DNA from: Pseudomonadales bacterium
Lineage (GTDB): Bacteria; Pseudomonadota; Gammaproteobacteria; Pseudomonadales; Azotimanducaceae
Direction: 5' to 3'
Length of the DNA: 64,000 nucleotides
NCBI GenBank assembly: GCA_028280225.1
Contig: JANQMF010000077.1
Location: forward strand, 1 to 64,000
Both the position numbers and the translations under genes were made by a program. The notes beneath the pieces were generated by a model. It saw only the letters and a list, made by a program, of their open reading frames with translations. It searched no databases and was not told the origin of the DNA. Positions 54,338 to 63,489 of this stretch are shown piece by piece. The stretch's first letter is position 1; the number at the start of each line of letters is the position of its first letter.

Positions 54338-56446
54338 ATGCTAACATTGAAATCTACTGACGCGGAAAACCCGGTTGTTATGGAACCAAACGAATTTGCA
54401 CTGCCGAAGCTGTATATCAATCGTGAGCTTTCGCAACTTGAGTTCATGCGGCGGGTAGTGGCCCAGGCGTTGGATGAAAGTGTACCCCTGCTTGAACGTC
54501 TGCGGTTTTTATGTATTGCCAGTTCGGTCCTGGACGAATTTTTTGAAATACGTGTTGCCGGGCTGCGGGAACAGGAAGCTTATGGCAGCGTCCAGCGGGG
54601 ACCGGACAATTTGTCGCCGTCAGACCAGCTACATCAAATTGGTCCCCTGGCCCATAATCTGGTTGACGAACAGTATCGTATTTTAAACGACGTACTTTTG
54701 CCCAAGCTGGACAAACAGGGTATTCGGCTGCTGGCTCCGGAGCAGTGGAACAGCAAACAACAGGCTTGGCTGAAAAACTTTTTTAAAATAGAACTTGCCC
54801 CCATTATCAGCCCGGTTGGCCTGGATCCGGCTCACCCCTTTCCGGAACCCCTTAACAAAAGCCTGGCCTTTATCGTCACTCTGGAAGGCAAGGATGCTTT
54901 TGGCCGCAATAGCGGCAAAGCCATTGTACAGGCACCCCGGGCGCTGCCGCGCTTAGTACGCCTGCCGGAAAGCGCCGCTACGGCAGAAAATGAATTTGTC
55001 CTGCTTTCCAGCATCATGTTTGCGCATATCTCAGAGCTGTTTCCCGGTATGAACGCCACGGGTTGTTACCAGTTCAGGGTCACCCGCAACAGTGACCTTT
55101 TTGTGGATGAGGAGGAAGTGGACGATCTGCTGCTGGCCCTGGAGGGGGAGTTGTCTTCCCGGCGGTTTGGTGATGCGGTGCGTCTGGAGGTGGCGGCTGA
55201 ATGCCCGGACGACCTGGCCGGCTTTCTGGCGGCACAATTCCGTCTGGGTAAGGATCAAATTTATCGGTGTGACGGTCCCGTGAACCTGATGCGGCTCACC
55301 GCCATTGTAGATCTGGTGGAACGTCCAGACCTCAAATACCCGGGTTTTACCCCGTCGGTGGCACCCCAGTTCCGGGAAAAGGAACAGATTTTTGAAGCCA
55401 TCAAAAACGGCGACGTATTGCTACACCATCCTTTTGAATCGTTTGCCCCCTTTGTGGACTTTCTGCGGCTGTCGGCAAAAGATCCGAATGTCCTGGCCAT
55501 TCGCCAGACACTGTACCGCACGGGCACTGAGTCTGCGGTTGTGGAAGCTCTGGTGGACGCTGCCCAGGCGGGGAAAGAAGTTCTGGTGGTCATTGAATTG
55601 CGTGCGCGGTTTGACGAAGCCGCAAATATTGAACTGGCCACTAAGTTACAGTCTGTGGGTGCACAGGTGGTTTATGGCGTGGTGGGTCTGAAAACTCACG
55701 CCAAGATGTGTATGGTCATTCGCCGGGAAGGGCGTGCGCTCAAGCGGTATATTCACCTGGGCACGGGTAACTATCATATTAGAACCACCCGCCTATACAC
55801 CGACTATGGGCTCTTCTCCTGTGACAAAGATCTGGGTGAAGACGTGCAAAAAGTATTTCAACAGCTCACCGTCATGGGTAAGGCGGGCAAGCTTAAGAAA
55901 ATATTACAGGCACCCTTTGCCCTGCATTCCACCATGCTGGAGTTGATTCAGACTGAAGCTGCCCTGTCGCGGCGGGGCAAGCCTGCCGCCATTTACGCAA
56001 AAATGAACTCCCTGGTTGAACCCCAGATCATTCAGGCCCTGTACGGCGCCTCGTGTGACGGGGTAAAGATTAACCTTATCGTGCGTGGGATTTGTGCCCT
56101 GCGGCCCCGGGTAAAGGGGGTCTCGGAAAATATTCGTGTGCGTTCAATTGTTGGCCGCTTTCTGGAGCATACCCGGGTCTTTGTGTTTGAAAATGGGGGG
56201 GACCGGAAAGTATTTTTATCCAGTGCCGATTGGATGGGCCGTAACTTCTTTTCCCGTGTGGAAACCTGTTTTCCGATAGAAGATGCAAAGCTCAAGCAAC
56301 GGGTTTTTCACGAGACCATAGAGGTGTATTTGGACGATAACGCACAAAGTTGGGAACTGAATGCGGATGGCAGTTATACGCTTAGAACCTACAAACAAAA
56401 ACGCAAAGCGGCTCAGGAGTTGTTATTGCAGCAGCTTTGTCCCTAG
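54338..56446 (+). CDS. ppk1: Polyphosphate kinase 1
   Basis: About 702 residues, the usual Ppk1 length, with all four domains: YINRELSQLEFMRRV and SSVLDEFFEIRVAGL (N-domain), HHPFESFAPFVDFL and IRQTLYRTG (C1), VYGVVGLKTHAKMCMVIRRE with the phospho-acceptor His, and HLGTGNYH. It makes polyphosphate from ATP reversibly. The N-terminus is uncertain: TTG 54302, ATG 54338 or ATG 54380. It faces ppx, the usual antagonist, with the genes ending 25 bp apart. Confidence 0.95.
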   Translation: MLTLKSTDAENPVVMEPNEFALPKLYINRELSQLEFMRRVVAQALDESVPLLERLRFLCIASSVLDEFFEIRVAGLREQEAYGSVQRGPDNLSPSDQLHQIGPLAHNLVDEQYRILNDVLLPKLDKQGIRLLAPEQWNSKQQAWLKNFFKIELAPIISPVGLDPAHPFPEPLNKSLAFIVTLEGKDAFGRNSGKAIVQAPRALPRLVRLPESAATAENEFVLLSSIMFAHISELFPGMNATGCYQFRVTRNSDLFVDEEEVDDLLLALEGELSSRRFGDAVRLEVAAECPDDLAGFLAAQFRLGKDQIYRCDGPVNLMRLTAIVDLVERPDLKYPGFTPSVAPQFREKEQIFEAIKNGDVLLHHPFESFAPFVDFLRLSAKDPNVLAIRQTLYRTGTESAVVEALVDAAQAGKEVLVVIELRARFDEAANIELATKLQSVGAQVVYGVVGLKTHAKMCMVIRREGRALKRYIHLGTGNYHIRTTRLYTDYGLFSCDKDLGEDVQKVFQQLTVMGKAGKLKKILQAPFALHSTMLELIQTEAALSRRGKPAAIYAKMNSLVEPQIIQALYGASCDGVKINLIVRGICALRPRVKGVSENIRVRSIVGRFLEHTRVFVFENGGDRKVFLSSADWMGRNFFSRVETCFPIEDAKLKQRVFHETIEVYLDDNAQSWELNADGSYTLRTYKQKRKAAQELLLQQLCP

Positions 56447-56468
56447 CCCGTTTGTCCTGGAGCGGGCT
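56445..56468. terminator. Hairpin between ppk1 and ppx
   Basis: AGCCCG (56445-56450) pairs with CGGGCT (56463-56468) around a 12-base loop, overlapping the ppk1 stop. It could act on both convergent genes, although T-tracts are weak. Confidence 0.45.
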
Positions 56469-56471
56469 GTC

Positions 56472-57989
56472 TTAATGTCTTTTTACACACAGTTGCATAT
56501 CCACGGCTGACAGGTAGCGGGCTTCGTTTTCTAAATCAACCGCCGTTAACGGATGTTCTTCCAGCCACTGTCCGGGAATAGACAGGGTGAGTTTGTTCTT
56601 GCCGGCCTGGGCGTTGATATGAGGCAGGGAGTCGTGGCTGCGGTTGCGGTGCAGCAACACCGCCACGCGCAACAACACCACCAGACGAATTACACGGACA
56701 TCGGTATCCGCGAACATCACCTTGTTCAGCTTCCGCCGGTGAGCCCTGACCAGGGTGGCCAGTTGTTGTTGTTCAGACCTGGAAAAGCCGGGCATGTCCA
56801 TATTTTCCAGCAGGTAGCTGCTGTGTTTGTGAAAGCCGGAGTGGGAAATATCCATCCCGATCTCGTGCAGATCCGCTGCCCAGGCGATCAAGTGCTGGTG
56901 GGCCGGCTCGGTCAATTCCCAAGCCATAGCGACCTGGGAAAGCAGGGCTATGGCACTTTCCCGGACCTGTCTGGCATGCCGGGTGTCGATGCGGTAACGC
57001 TTGATTAAGCTGTGTACGGTATTGTTGCGCGCATCATCTTCTTGTTGCCGGCCCAGCAGGTCGTAAATCAACCCCTCCCGCAGTGCGCTTTGCGCCGCGG
57101 TCATGGACTTGATTTGCAGTGCGGAGAAAATTCCGGAAAGAATGGCCACCCCCCCGGCAAAAACAACCTTGCGTTCCTCCGCCAGGCCGGGCAGTTCCAG
57201 GTTGTCGACATGTCCGCTTTGGATCATCTGATCGCGGAGCTGGCTTAAGCCCTTGCTGGTGATCTCATTGTGATCGGTATGCCCGCACAAAACATCAAAC
57301 ACGGCGTTGATGGTCCCGGATGCGCCAACGGCAATATCCCAGCCCCGGTCGACAAAGGCGCGGCTGACCGGTGCCAGCTCTACCAGGGCGTCTTCGATGG
57401 CGTGGGCAAAATTCCCGGCGGTGATTTTGCCGTCCTTAAAGTGGCGCTTGGTCATGGAGACACAGCCCATGTACAAACTTTCCAACTGATCCGGTATGGC
57501 TTTGCGGCCAAGAATCAGTTCGGTGCTGCCACCGCCGATGTCGACAATCAACCGCTGTATATCTTCACCACCCAGATCGTGGCAGACCCCCAGGAAAATG
57601 AGCCGGGCTTCTTCCCTGCCGGAAATTATCTCGATGCGGTGCCCAAGGGTTTCCTCGGCGCGCCGGATAAAACTTTTGGCATTGCTCGCCTTGCGCAAGG
57701 TGTTAGTGCCGACCACGCGGACATTGTCCGAGTCCAGGCTGCGCAGGCGTTGGGCGGAGCGCTCCAGGCATTCCAGGGCGCGTTTAATGGCCGTTTCCGA
57801 AAGTTCGTTGTCCTCATTTAAACCTTCGGCCAGGCGCACCATTTCTTTGTGCTTGTCCAGAATCTGGATGCGTCCGTGGCTTTGTTGGGCAACAAGGAGA
57901 TGGAAACTGTTTGAGCCCAGGTCCAAGGCACCAAGTTGTTTGCCGCGATGGTCGGCAGGGCCTAGATCGATAAGTTCTGGATCGGACAA
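56472..57989 (-). CDS. ppx: Exopolyphosphatase (Ppx/GppA family)
   Basis: 505 residues. The ASKHA-type opening (GALDLGSNSFHLLV), the phosphate-loop VDIGGGSTELILG and a C-terminal HD-like domain (DLHEIGMDISHSGFHKHSSYLLEN) define it. It hydrolyses terminal phosphates of polyphosphate, and may also act on pppGpp. Convergent with ppk1, so the two can balance polyphosphate levels. Confidence 0.92.
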   Translation of the reverse strand: MSDPELIDLGPADHRGKQLGALDLGSNSFHLLVAQQSHGRIQILDKHKEMVRLAEGLNEDNELSETAIKRALECLERSAQRLRSLDSDNVRVVGTNTLRKASNAKSFIRRAEETLGHRIEIISGREEARLIFLGVCHDLGGEDIQRLIVDIGGGSTELILGRKAIPDQLESLYMGCVSMTKRHFKDGKITAGNFAHAIEDALVELAPVSRAFVDRGWDIAVGASGTINAVFDVLCGHTDHNEITSKGLSQLRDQMIQSGHVDNLELPGLAEERKVVFAGGVAILSGIFSALQIKSMTAAQSALREGLIYDLLGRQQEDDARNNTVHSLIKRYRIDTRHARQVRESAIALLSQVAMAWELTEPAHQHLIAWAADLHEIGMDISHSGFHKHSSYLLENMDMPGFSRSEQQQLATLVRAHRRKLNKVMFADTDVRVIRLVVLLRVAVLLHRNRSHDSLPHINAQAGKNKLTLSIPGQWLEEHPLTAVDLENEARYLSAVDMQLCVKRH

Positions 57990-58019
57990 GTGCGCGGCGC
58001 CTTGCTGGAAAGTGCCATT

Positions 58020-59975
58020 TTATATGGAGTCGGCGGAAGATGCAGCAAGTACATTAACATGGGCGGGCAGGGGACAGTCCAGGGTAGCCGCAATGCCGTG
58101 TAATAGGGCAGCTTCGGAAGGATTCATAGCCCGGTCCGCCAACACGGTTGTAACGCAAGCTTTAATCAGGCCAGGCTTAACCAATGGGTGGAGTTTGCGC
58201 AACTTAGCCAGTGCGTCGTTGAGGCGCTGGTAGTCGAAAGTGTCCTGCTTGGCAAAGGGCCGCTTCAATCCCAGTTCCCGCATCCCCGCATTGTAGGCGG
58301 CCAATTGCTCGTTTACCCCGGGGTGGCTTTGACTGGCCAGAATGGCAAGCAATTTGGCTGCCTCGTCAGCAACCTTGTTGATCTTGCGGATATTGCCATG
58401 GCTGCGCCGGCCACCTTCAAAGTGTGGGTACAGTTCTTTCATAAGCACCCGGTGCAGTACCCATTCGAACAGGCTGACCCGCTCGTCGGCGGTGATCAGA
58501 CGGGCGGTATTTTCGGCAAAACGCTTATATTGGGGATAGCTGAGTTCTTTTAACGCCGGCATGGCCATTTCCAACAGAGTAAGGCGATGCAGGGCATCGG
58601 TGCTGCTTACAGGGCCGGCGAGGCGGACAACGTGTTGCGGTACACCCGCTTCAGCGTGTTGCTGAATATAAGACATTTGTTGGCGGGCAAACCCCGGCTC
58701 GGCATCCAACAGCATGGCATAAATCAGGGCCCGGGCTTCGTAGGGGTCGTGGGCCGCGGCCTGCAGATTTGTTGCGGTGTCTTCAATAAGCGCAGATGCC
58801 GCGGCCAGACTGGTTGAGTTGGGGGTGCCCACCTGATCCACAACCCAGGTGGCAACGTCCTCGCCGGACCCGGTACCGGCAAATCCGGCCACACCCGCCA
58901 TGGGCGTGGCGTGTGGGACCTCCCTGTCCTGCGGGTTGACCTGCTGATTGATGGCCTGATTGGTCTGTTGATGGAATAAAACGGGATATTGTCCATCCCA
59001 GTTGGGCTCTATGGCACGGATGCGTTTGTCCAGGGGCGGATGTGTGGCCATCAGGTTACCGGCAAATTTTTTTGCCGCGGCGCCAAAAAACATATGGCTG
59101 GCTTGTTCAGCAGCTTCGTTGTGGAGATAAGAGTGACTGCTGAAGCCACCAATTTTTTTGAGTGCATCTGCAATGCCGGATGGGTTACGGGTAAATTGCA
59201 CCGCTGATGCATCTGCTAAAAACTCTCTTTGCCTGCTGACGGCGGCTTTGATGAGATTGCCAAAAAAAGTGCCGCCGTAACCGATGATGAGCAGGCCAAT
59301 GCCAATCACTACCACCGGCACACCGTTTTTTCGGCTGAAGCCCGCTGAGCGCATCAGACCGTAGCCGATCATGCCGAGGAACAATATACCGTGAAGGATG
59401 GCGATGAGCCGCAGATTGATGTTGGTGTCGCCGTTCAGAATGTGGCTGAACTCGTGGGCCACCACACCCTGCAATTCGTCTCTATTGAGCAGGGCCAGGG
59501 TGCCTTGATTGATGCCAACCACCGCATCGTCCACGCCAAAACCGGCGGCAAAGGCGTTTATGCTGGATTCCGGTATCAAATAAACCGGGGGTACCGGGGT
59601 CCCGGCGGCAATGGCCATTTCCTCCACAATATTCAGCAGGCGGCGTTGTTTGGCATCCCGGGTATTTTGATGGATCAGTTTACCCCCCAGGGCTTCAGCA
59701 ATATTCCGGCCACCACCCTGCAGGCTCAGATATTTGTACAGACTGGCGGTGGCGACCACCCCTACAACACCGGCGCTGACCCACAACCAACTGTCCGCGG
59801 GGATGTTGGCCACCGATTCAGCAAAGGTAAACCCTCCCTGCTGACCGGTCCAGCCGACGGCAAACAGTAGCAGCAAATTGGTCAGGATAATCAGGGTGAC
59901 CACCGCGGCGGTAAACATGAGCCCCAGTTGCCAGGTTTTACGCCGGGCGGAATCCTGTGCCTGGAAGAAGTTCAA
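58020..59975 (-). CDS. M48-family (HtpX-like) membrane metallopeptidase
   Basis: 651 residues. Two N-terminal membrane helices, then an M48 zinc site VVAHEFSHILNGD (HExxH), two more helices, a further EFLADASAVQFTR supplying the third ligand, and a long C-terminal extension (about 330-651) of unknown function that is not in HtpX. M48 proteases do membrane-protein quality control. Its start lies 6 bp after the lemA gene, a frequent pairing. The C-terminal extension is helical and may be a scaffold. Confidence 0.9.
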   Translation of the reverse strand: MNFFQAQDSARRKTWQLGLMFTAAVVTLIILTNLLLLFAVGWTGQQGGFTFAESVANIPADSWLWVSAGVVGVVATASLYKYLSLQGGGRNIAEALGGKLIHQNTRDAKQRRLLNIVEEMAIAAGTPVPPVYLIPESSINAFAAGFGVDDAVVGINQGTLALLNRDELQGVVAHEFSHILNGDTNINLRLIAILHGILFLGMIGYGLMRSAGFSRKNGVPVVVIGIGLLIIGYGGTFFGNLIKAAVSRQREFLADASAVQFTRNPSGIADALKKIGGFSSHSYLHNEAAEQASHMFFGAAAKKFAGNLMATHPPLDKRIRAIEPNWDGQYPVLFHQQTNQAINQQVNPQDREVPHATPMAGVAGFAGTGSGEDVATWVVDQVGTPNSTSLAAASALIEDTATNLQAAAHDPYEARALIYAMLLDAEPGFARQQMSYIQQHAEAGVPQHVVRLAGPVSSTDALHRLTLLEMAMPALKELSYPQYKRFAENTARLITADERVSLFEWVLHRVLMKELYPHFEGGRRSHGNIRKINKVADEAAKLLAILASQSHPGVNEQLAAYNAGMRELGLKRPFAKQDTFDYQRLNDALAKLRKLHPLVKPGLIKACVTTVLADRAMNPSEAALLHGIAATLDCPLPAHVNVLAASSADSI

Positions 59976-59981
59976 GGCGAA

Positions 59982-60572
59982 TTAAAAGGAGACCTTGGGG
60001 GCTGCCTGAATTTCTGCGGAGTCTTCGAACTCTAACAGCTCCGCATCCGTGGGATGCCCAAACATTCCGGCAAAGACAACCGGCGGGAAAGATTGGCGAT
60101 AGGAATTGTAAGCGGTCACCTGGTCGTTATAACCCTGGCGGGCAAAAGCTACCTTGTTCTCGGTGGAGGTTAATTCTTCGCTGAGCTGCATCATATTTTC
60201 GTTGGCTTTCAGGTCCGGATAGGCTTCCATCACTACGTTCAAGCGCCCCATGGCGCTACCCAGCACCCCTTCAGCGCTGGCCAGTTCCTTAATGGCATCC
60301 GCATTGCCCGGATCAGCGGCTGCGGCGGCAAGGCCTGCCATGGCTTGGTTGCGGGCGCTGATCACCGCTTCCAGAGTTTCTCTTTCGTGACTGAGATAAC
60401 CCTTGGCGGTTTCAACCAGATTGGGGATCAGGTCGTAACGCCGTTTGAGTTGAACTTCTATTTGCGCAAAGCCGTTTTCGTAACGGTTCTTCAGGGCAAC
60501 AAGCTTGTTGTAAATTGACGCCACCCAAAAGGCTAAACCCGCCAAAACAACTAGAACAATGATGATTTCCAT
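59982..60572 (-). CDS. lemA: LemA family protein
   Basis: 196 residues. One N-terminal membrane helix (IIIVLVVLAGLAFWVASIYNKLV), then the LemA helix bundle with RRYDLIPNLVETAKGYLSHE and a C-terminal NSYRQSFPPVVFAGMFG, the family signature. Function is not established; LemA proteins are repeatedly next to M48 peptidases, as here (6-bp gap). Confidence 0.93.
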   Translation of the reverse strand: MEIIIVLVVLAGLAFWVASIYNKLVALKNRYENGFAQIEVQLKRRYDLIPNLVETAKGYLSHERETLEAVISARNQAMAGLAAAAADPGNADAIKELASAEGVLGSAMGRLNVVMEAYPDLKANENMMQLSEELTSTENKVAFARQGYNDQVTAYNSYRQSFPPVVFAGMFGHPTDAELLEFEDSAEIQAAPKVSF

Positions 60573-60673
60573 TTACCCAAATCCTTAATCAGTTCCTGTG
60601 CAGAAAAGCGCTTATCCTCAAATACTGCGTATTTGGCACTCGTAAAGTCACCACAATGGCTCAGGGTGGCAGT

Positions 60674-61870
60674 TTACTCATCCGGCAGGCCAAGCACACG
60701 TTTTGCAATCACATTCAGTTGCACCTCGCTGGTGCCGCCCTCGATGGAGTTTGCCTTGGAACGCAGCCATTGACGGGTGGTGCCCAGTTCTTTGTCGTTA
60801 AAGGTGGCGCCGTCCCAGCCGACCGCCTGTACGCCCATCAGGTTCAACATCTGCTCATATTTGCGCTTGTTTTGCTCGGTGCCGTAGTATTTGAATATGG
60901 ATGCCAGATTAGGGTCTGCGCGGTCGGCCTTGATTTCTTCGCCGCTTCTGGCCAGGGTAAGCTGAAAAGCCCGGTCGTTCATACGGTGGCCGCAGACATC
61001 ATCGCGGATGGCGGGATCGGAAATACGTCCTTGCTCTTCCCCGACATAGTTTTTGGCCACATCTTCCAGCCGCGACCCTGTACCCCCCAGGGCAGAGTTG
61101 CCGCCGATTCCCGCAACCATCTGACGTTCGTGTTGCAGCAATCGTTTGGCGATGGTCCAGCCCTTGTTCAAACCCCCAACAATTTGGCTTTTGGGCACCT
61201 TGACGTTGTCGAAAAAGGTCTGGCAGAAAGGAGATGCGCCGCTGATCAACTGGATGGGCGATGTTGTTACTCCCTCACTGTCCATATCGAACAACAAAAA
61301 ACTGATGCCTTCATGTTTTGGCGCTGCCGGGTCGGTGCGTACCAGGCAAAATATCCAGTCGGACATGTCCGCATAAGACGTCCAGATTTTGGCGCCGTTA
61401 ACCAGATAGTAATCCCCTTTGTCTTCGGCCCGGGTTTGCAGCCCGGCCAGGTCAGAGCCGTAATTGGGTTCTGAATATCCCTGACACCAGCGAATTTCGC
61501 CGCGGGTAATCTGCGGCAGGTAGTGCCGCTTTTGTTCTTCACTGGCAAATTCCAGCAGGGCGGGCCCCAGCATCCAAATGCCGAAGCTCTGCAACGGGAT
61601 GCGGGCATTGATGCGCCGCATTTCTTCCTGGAGGATTTTGTCCTGGTCCGCGCTTAGGCCGCCGCCGCCGTATTCGGTTGGCCAGCGGGGTACCGTCCAG
61701 CCGCGCTCCACCATACGTTCCATCCACACCTTGGAATCAGGGTTTACCCACTGCTGCTTGCGTCCGCCCCAAATCACTTCCGCCTCGGGAGTTGGGGTGC
61801 GCATGGATGCCGGGCAGTTGGCGTCTAACCATGCCCGTGTTTCGCTGCGAAATGCCTGTAGGTCGCTCAT
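60674..61870 (-). CDS. Acyl-CoA dehydrogenase family protein
   Basis: About 398 residues from ATG 61870. RWCQGYSEPNYGSDLAGLQTRA is the FAD-binding motif and ANSIEGGTSEVQLNVIAKRVLGLP is the C-terminal signature. It should oxidise an acyl-CoA; the closest look is to acyl-CoA dehydrogenases of lipid/steroid catabolism in actinobacteria and proteobacteria. An upstream start at 61912 adds 14 residues. It is separate from the lemA gene, with 100 bp between. Confidence 0.88.
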   Translation of the reverse strand: MSDLQAFRSETRAWLDANCPASMRTPTPEAEVIWGGRKQQWVNPDSKVWMERMVERGWTVPRWPTEYGGGGLSADQDKILQEEMRRINARIPLQSFGIWMLGPALLEFASEEQKRHYLPQITRGEIRWCQGYSEPNYGSDLAGLQTRAEDKGDYYLVNGAKIWTSYADMSDWIFCLVRTDPAAPKHEGISFLLFDMDSEGVTTSPIQLISGASPFCQTFFDNVKVPKSQIVGGLNKGWTIAKRLLQHERQMVAGIGGNSALGGTGSRLEDVAKNYVGEEQGRISDPAIRDDVCGHRMNDRAFQLTLARSGEEIKADRADPNLASIFKYYGTEQNKRKYEQMLNLMGVQAVGWDGATFNDKELGTTRQWLRSKANSIEGGTSEVQLNVIAKRVLGLPDE

Positions 61871-62048
61871 GAAGGGTGCCTTTGTCAAACTTGTAGATTT
61901 AGTGGGGCACATTTAAGCAGACCTGCGGGCGCAAACCAACTCGCAAAGTGTGACCAGTGTGCCGGTTTGGCTGCCCGGGCTGGGGTGGGTTATAGTCAGG
62001 CAGAACGCACTAATTTATTTGCAGCAGATCTGCATAAGGGACATTGGG

Positions 62049-62534
62049 ATGGGGGATTTCGACGAACGGGCGTTTCGCAACGCCATGGGTAACTTCTGTA
62101 CCGGTGTGGTCATCGCCACGGGCCGGTTGGACAATACCCCGGTTGGATTTGCGGCCCAGTCCTTTGTTTCTCTATCTCTGGAGCCGCCTCTGGTTGCTCT
62201 GTGTCCGGGCAAGAGTTCCACCAGTTGGCCCAAAGTGAGGGACTCCGGCAGTTTTTGTATCAATATTCTTACCGCGGACCAACAAAGTGTCTGTGATGCC
62301 ATGGCAAAATCCGGTGGTGATAAATTTGCCGCTTTTGAATGGACACCCGGCGTGAGCGGCTCACCGGTGCTGGCTGGCGTGCTGGGTTATGTGGATTGTG
62401 ACCTGGAAGCTGAACACGATGCCGGGGATCACACCATTGCCGTGGGCCGGGTGCGTGACTTCAGCATTCTCCGGGACGATGCCCCGCCACTGCTATTCTT
62501 CCGCGGCAGCTACGGCGCCTTCAACCCCCTTTAA
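62049..62534 (+). CDS. Flavin reductase family protein
   Basis: 161 residues from ATG 62049, which has AAGGGAC 8 bases upstream. It opens FDERAFRNAMGNFCTGVVIAT and contains AAQSFVSLSLEPPLVALCPGKSSTSWPKVRDSGSFCINIL, the FMN-binding pattern, and ends LLFFRGSYG. Members reduce FMN/FAD with NAD(P)H and supply a two-component monooxygenase, none of which is in the window. An upstream frame start at 61950 is less likely. Confidence 0.9.
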   Translation: MGDFDERAFRNAMGNFCTGVVIATGRLDNTPVGFAAQSFVSLSLEPPLVALCPGKSSTSWPKVRDSGSFCINILTADQQSVCDAMAKSGGDKFAAFEWTPGVSGSPVLAGVLGYVDCDLEAEHDAGDHTIAVGRVRDFSILRDDAPPLLFFRGSYGAFNPL

Positions 62535-62539
62535 CCAAT

Positions 62540-62617
62540 CCGCTAACGTTGGGGTCAGACCCCAGCGTTAGCAGTTGCGAATTCGCTTACGCTGGGGTCT
62601 GACCCCAACGTTAGCGG
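62540..62617. repeat. REP-like palindromic repeat, copy 2
   Basis: 78 bp, same arms as the copy at 52527-52604 and with its asymmetric centre reversed. It lies 5 bp after the flavin reductase stop and 21 bp before the enoyl-CoA hydratase gene end, between convergent genes, a typical REP location. Such structures can stabilise mRNA ends or terminate. Confidence 0.85.
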
Positions 62618-62638
62618 TTTTGGGTTGGTGGGGATGTG

Positions 62639-63478
62639 CTAACGACCTTGATAATTCCCCGGGCGGCGCTCGGCCACGGCGCGTATGCCTTCATAAGCAT
62701 CCTCGGTCGCCCGCAGCCTCTGTTGTTCGCGCAGCTCGTGTTCGGTGGCCCGGGCCACGGCTTGTGCCAGACCCCGGCGCAGGGTGGCGCGCACAGACAT
62801 TACTGCCAGCGGGGCGTTGGCGGCAATTTCTTCAGCTAAACGATAGGCCGCCGGGCGCAAATGGTCCTCATCAACCAGTTCATCCACCAAACCCAGGGTG
62901 AGCGCTTCGTGCCCGCTGACCCGGCGGCCGGTGTACAACAATCGGGCCGCCACCTGATTCCCCACCAAGCGGGGTAAGGTGACGCTGATGCCAAATCCCT
63001 GGTGCAATCCCAACTTGACAAAATTCCCGCTAAAACGCGCTGCGGGGGTGGCGATGCGGAAGTCCGGGATCAGGGCAAGCCCTAACCCACCACCCACTGC
63101 CGCGCCTTGAATGGCCCCAATTAACGGCTTTTTGTTGCTGAACAGGCGTACCCCCTCCTGGTACAATAGCCCGGTGGTGTTGCGGAAACCTTCTTCGGTA
63201 AAGTCTTCGCTGCCGCTACCGTCTGCCTGTCCCGTGCCAAAATTTGCCCCGGCGCAAAAGGCTTTGCCCTTTGACGCAAGAATAATTGCTCGACATGGCC
63301 CATGATTATCCAAGGCGTCAAAAGCATCTGCAATTTGACGGATCAAATGGTGATCAAAAAAGTTCAGTGGTGGACGTTGAATTTCGACAGTGGCGACGTG
63401 CCCGTCCAAACTGACTTCAATATCGGCAAAGGATGTTTCATCCAGGGTAAAAGAGGGTGGCTTTGTCACGCGCGGCAC
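62639..63478 (-). CDS. Enoyl-CoA hydratase/isomerase family protein
   Basis: 279 residues of the crotonase fold: VATVEIQRPPLNFFD, RAIILASKGKAFCAGANFG (oxyanion hole), IGAIQGAAVGGGLGLALIPDFRIATPAARFSGNFVKLGLHQGFG (second oxyanion Gly and active-site helix). The residue after VKLGL is His-Gln, where many hydratases carry Gly/Pro-Glu, so the exact chemistry is open. It could act in beta-oxidation with the acyl-CoA dehydrogenases nearby. Divergent from the MATE gene. Confidence 0.88.
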   Translation of the reverse strand: MPRVTKPPSFTLDETSFADIEVSLDGHVATVEIQRPPLNFFDHHLIRQIADAFDALDNHGPCRAIILASKGKAFCAGANFGTGQADGSGSEDFTEEGFRNTTGLLYQEGVRLFSNKKPLIGAIQGAAVGGGLGLALIPDFRIATPAARFSGNFVKLGLHQGFGISVTLPRLVGNQVAARLLYTGRRVSGHEALTLGLVDELVDEDHLRPAAYRLAEEIAANAPLAVMSVRATLRRGLAQAVARATEHELREQQRLRATEDAYEGIRAVAERRPGNYQGR

Positions 63479-63489
63479 CTGATAAGAGG

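Noticed and set aside
62575-62901. Frame beginning inside REP copy 2
   Set aside because: Its first residues are translated palindrome and match the false N-terminus of the frame at 52569; the rest is antisense to the enoyl-CoA hydratase gene.
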